A stretch of 6,582 nt of DNA, from NCBI GenBank assembly GCA_019894875.1, contig JAGXNR010000144.1:1-6582 (forward strand), given 5' to 3'. Below are positions 6,143 to 6,582 of the stretch, piece after piece; the stretch's first letter is position 1; every line of letters starts with the position of its first letter. The DNA is from Promethearchaeota archaeon (GTDB taxonomy: Archaea; Asgardarchaeota; Lokiarchaeia; Sigynarchaeales; SOKP01). The notes below the pieces were generated by a model. The model was not told the origin of the DNA. It searched no databases and saw only the letters and a list, made by a program, of their open reading frames with translations. A program made the position numbers and the translations under genes.

Positions 6143-6187
6143 GAGTTTTGGTAAAAAATTACTGTAATTAATATTAGAATGTAAATT

Positions 6188-6195
6188 TATTTAAA
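6188..6195 (-). promoter_or_regulatory. Candidate TATA box of crotonase gene
   Basis: The minus strand reads TTTAAATA, close to the archaeal TATA consensus, centred about 54 bases before the ATG. Transcription would then start near 6166 and give a leader of about 28 bases containing the SD. This fits the pattern in this window that genes with an SD have a leader, whereas genes without an SD have a TATA element 25-30 bases from the start. Confidence 0.45.
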
Positions 6196-6251
6196 AGGGA
6201 TTGATTAATTATGAAAAAATTAAATAAACCACTACTTTTTCTCTAAGTTAT

Positions 6252-6268
6252 AAAAAAAAGAAAAAAAA
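6252..6268 (-). terminator. Double T8 terminator after the membrane-protein gene
   Basis: On the minus strand two T8 runs, separated by a single C, follow the stop codon (6278-6280) by about 10 bases. This is the strongest U-tract in the window and a good archaeal-type terminator. No hairpin directly precedes it. The rest of the gap up to 6138 holds only the crotonase promoter and leader. Confidence 0.55.
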
Positions 6269-6277
6269 TTGAATTAA

Positions 6278-6582
6278 CTACCAAAACTCGAATTTTTCAT
6301 CAAGTTTCGGTAGAAATACTAAAAGATAGGGGATAGTTAAATCCAAAACACTTGTGTACGTATTGACAATTAGAACTACTGTCACAACGAATGGTAGATC
6401 TACAAAACCAACAACCACTAGAAAGAAAACAATATTAAAAATCAGCATTACACCAATTCTTACCACTATGCTTATAACACCAGTAATAATATATTTCTTT
6501 GGATCTTTCAGTTTTTTGCTATTAGTAGTACCTGCTTTCCATAATTTTAACAATAATGTTGGAACGATGATTAAAGATATAG
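6278..6582 (-). CDS. Partial multi-pass membrane protein, possibly an ECF transporter S component
   Basis: The C-terminal 101 codons or so of a gene that enters from the right edge. The frame stays open to the edge, reading ISLIIVPTLLLKLWK before a TTG at 6553, so that TTG is probably internal. The visible part has a hydrophobic end of one helix, a short basic loop (KAGTTNSKKLKDPKK), then two long hydrophobic stretches (YIITGVISIVVRIGVMLIFN onward, about 29 residues, and about 30 residues from DLPFVV) and a short charged tail, DEKFEFW. An arginine in the first long helix, an N-x-x-x-x-x-L-D pattern in the second and the helix-loop spacing resemble the C-terminal half of riboflavin/thiamine-type ECF S components, which bind a vitamin in the membrane. 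That reading is tentative, as short hydrophobic fragments look alike. A membrane protein is certain; the family is not. Confidence 0.55.
   Translation of the reverse strand, partial: ISLIIVPTLLLKLWKAGTTNSKKLKDPKKYIITGVISIVVRIGVMLIFNIVFFLVVVGFVDLPFVVTVVLIVNTYTSVLDLTIPYLLVFLPKLDEKFEFW

Larger units (their letters stand above)
6143..6289. repeat. 11-base perfect inverted repeat flanking the crotonase leader region
   Basis: GAGTTTTGGTA at 6143-6153 is the exact reverse complement of TACCAAAACTC at 6279-6289, with 125 bases between the arms. The distal arm covers the last codons and stop of the membrane-protein gene; the proximal arm ends one base before the AGGAG of the crotonase gene. A minus-strand transcript reading through both could pair them into an 11-bp stem next to the ribosome-binding site. 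Confidence 0.5.

Noticed and set aside
6211..6246. Eleven-codon plus-strand mini-ORF (MKKLNKPLLFL) in the 6138-6277 gap, with AGGGA ten bases upstream
   Set aside because: The length and AT-rich composition make it expected by chance, and it lies antisense to the crotonase leader and the double T8 terminator.

Overview
The window looks like chromosomal DNA from an archaeon, most likely an Asgard (Lokiarchaeia-like) lineage. The reasons are: very AT-rich sequence, especially between genes; archaeal-style TATA elements placed about 25-30 bases before several starts; a mixture of apparently leaderless genes and genes with a Shine-Dalgarno (SD) site; U-tract rather than hairpin terminators; and a long coiled-coil protein ending in a winged helix. 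This assignment is inference, because no marker gene is present. No rRNA, tRNA, CRISPR array, insertion sequence or phage gene was found, and no gene-free stretch exceeds 300 bases.

Left part (1-2017, + strand): the 3' part of an FAD-linked oxidase gene is followed after 18 bases by a small SCP2-like lipid-binding protein with a good SD site, so the two are probably one operon. After a T-run and a candidate promoter comes a 327-residue protein of the tocopherol cyclase family, whose relatives have a lipocalin-like fold. The three may form a lipid or prenyl-lipid module, although the third gene may be transcribed separately.

Middle part (2029-4015): a coiled-coil/winged-helix protein on the minus strand and a 12-helix MFS transporter on the plus strand diverge from a 67-base gap that is almost pure A/T in its central 58 bases. 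A single TATA-like core lies roughly midway between them. This is the classical layout of a regulator next to the transporter it controls, but the link is inferred from layout only.

Right part (4030-6582, minus strand): a partial membrane protein, possibly the substrate-binding subunit of an ECF vitamin transporter, enters from the right edge and ends in a double T8 terminator. Next come an enoyl-CoA hydratase family protein lacking the second catalytic glutamate, and a peptidase T-like zinc aminotripeptidase. Both convergent junctions (2018-2028 and 4016-4029) are only 11-14 bases long, so the genes' terminators must lie in each other's coding ends.

Most of the window is ordinary metabolic gene content. 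The points most worth checking are the regulator-transporter pair, the altered crotonase active site, an 11-base inverted repeat that could control the crotonase start, and a tocopherol-cyclase-like protein in an apparent archaeon.
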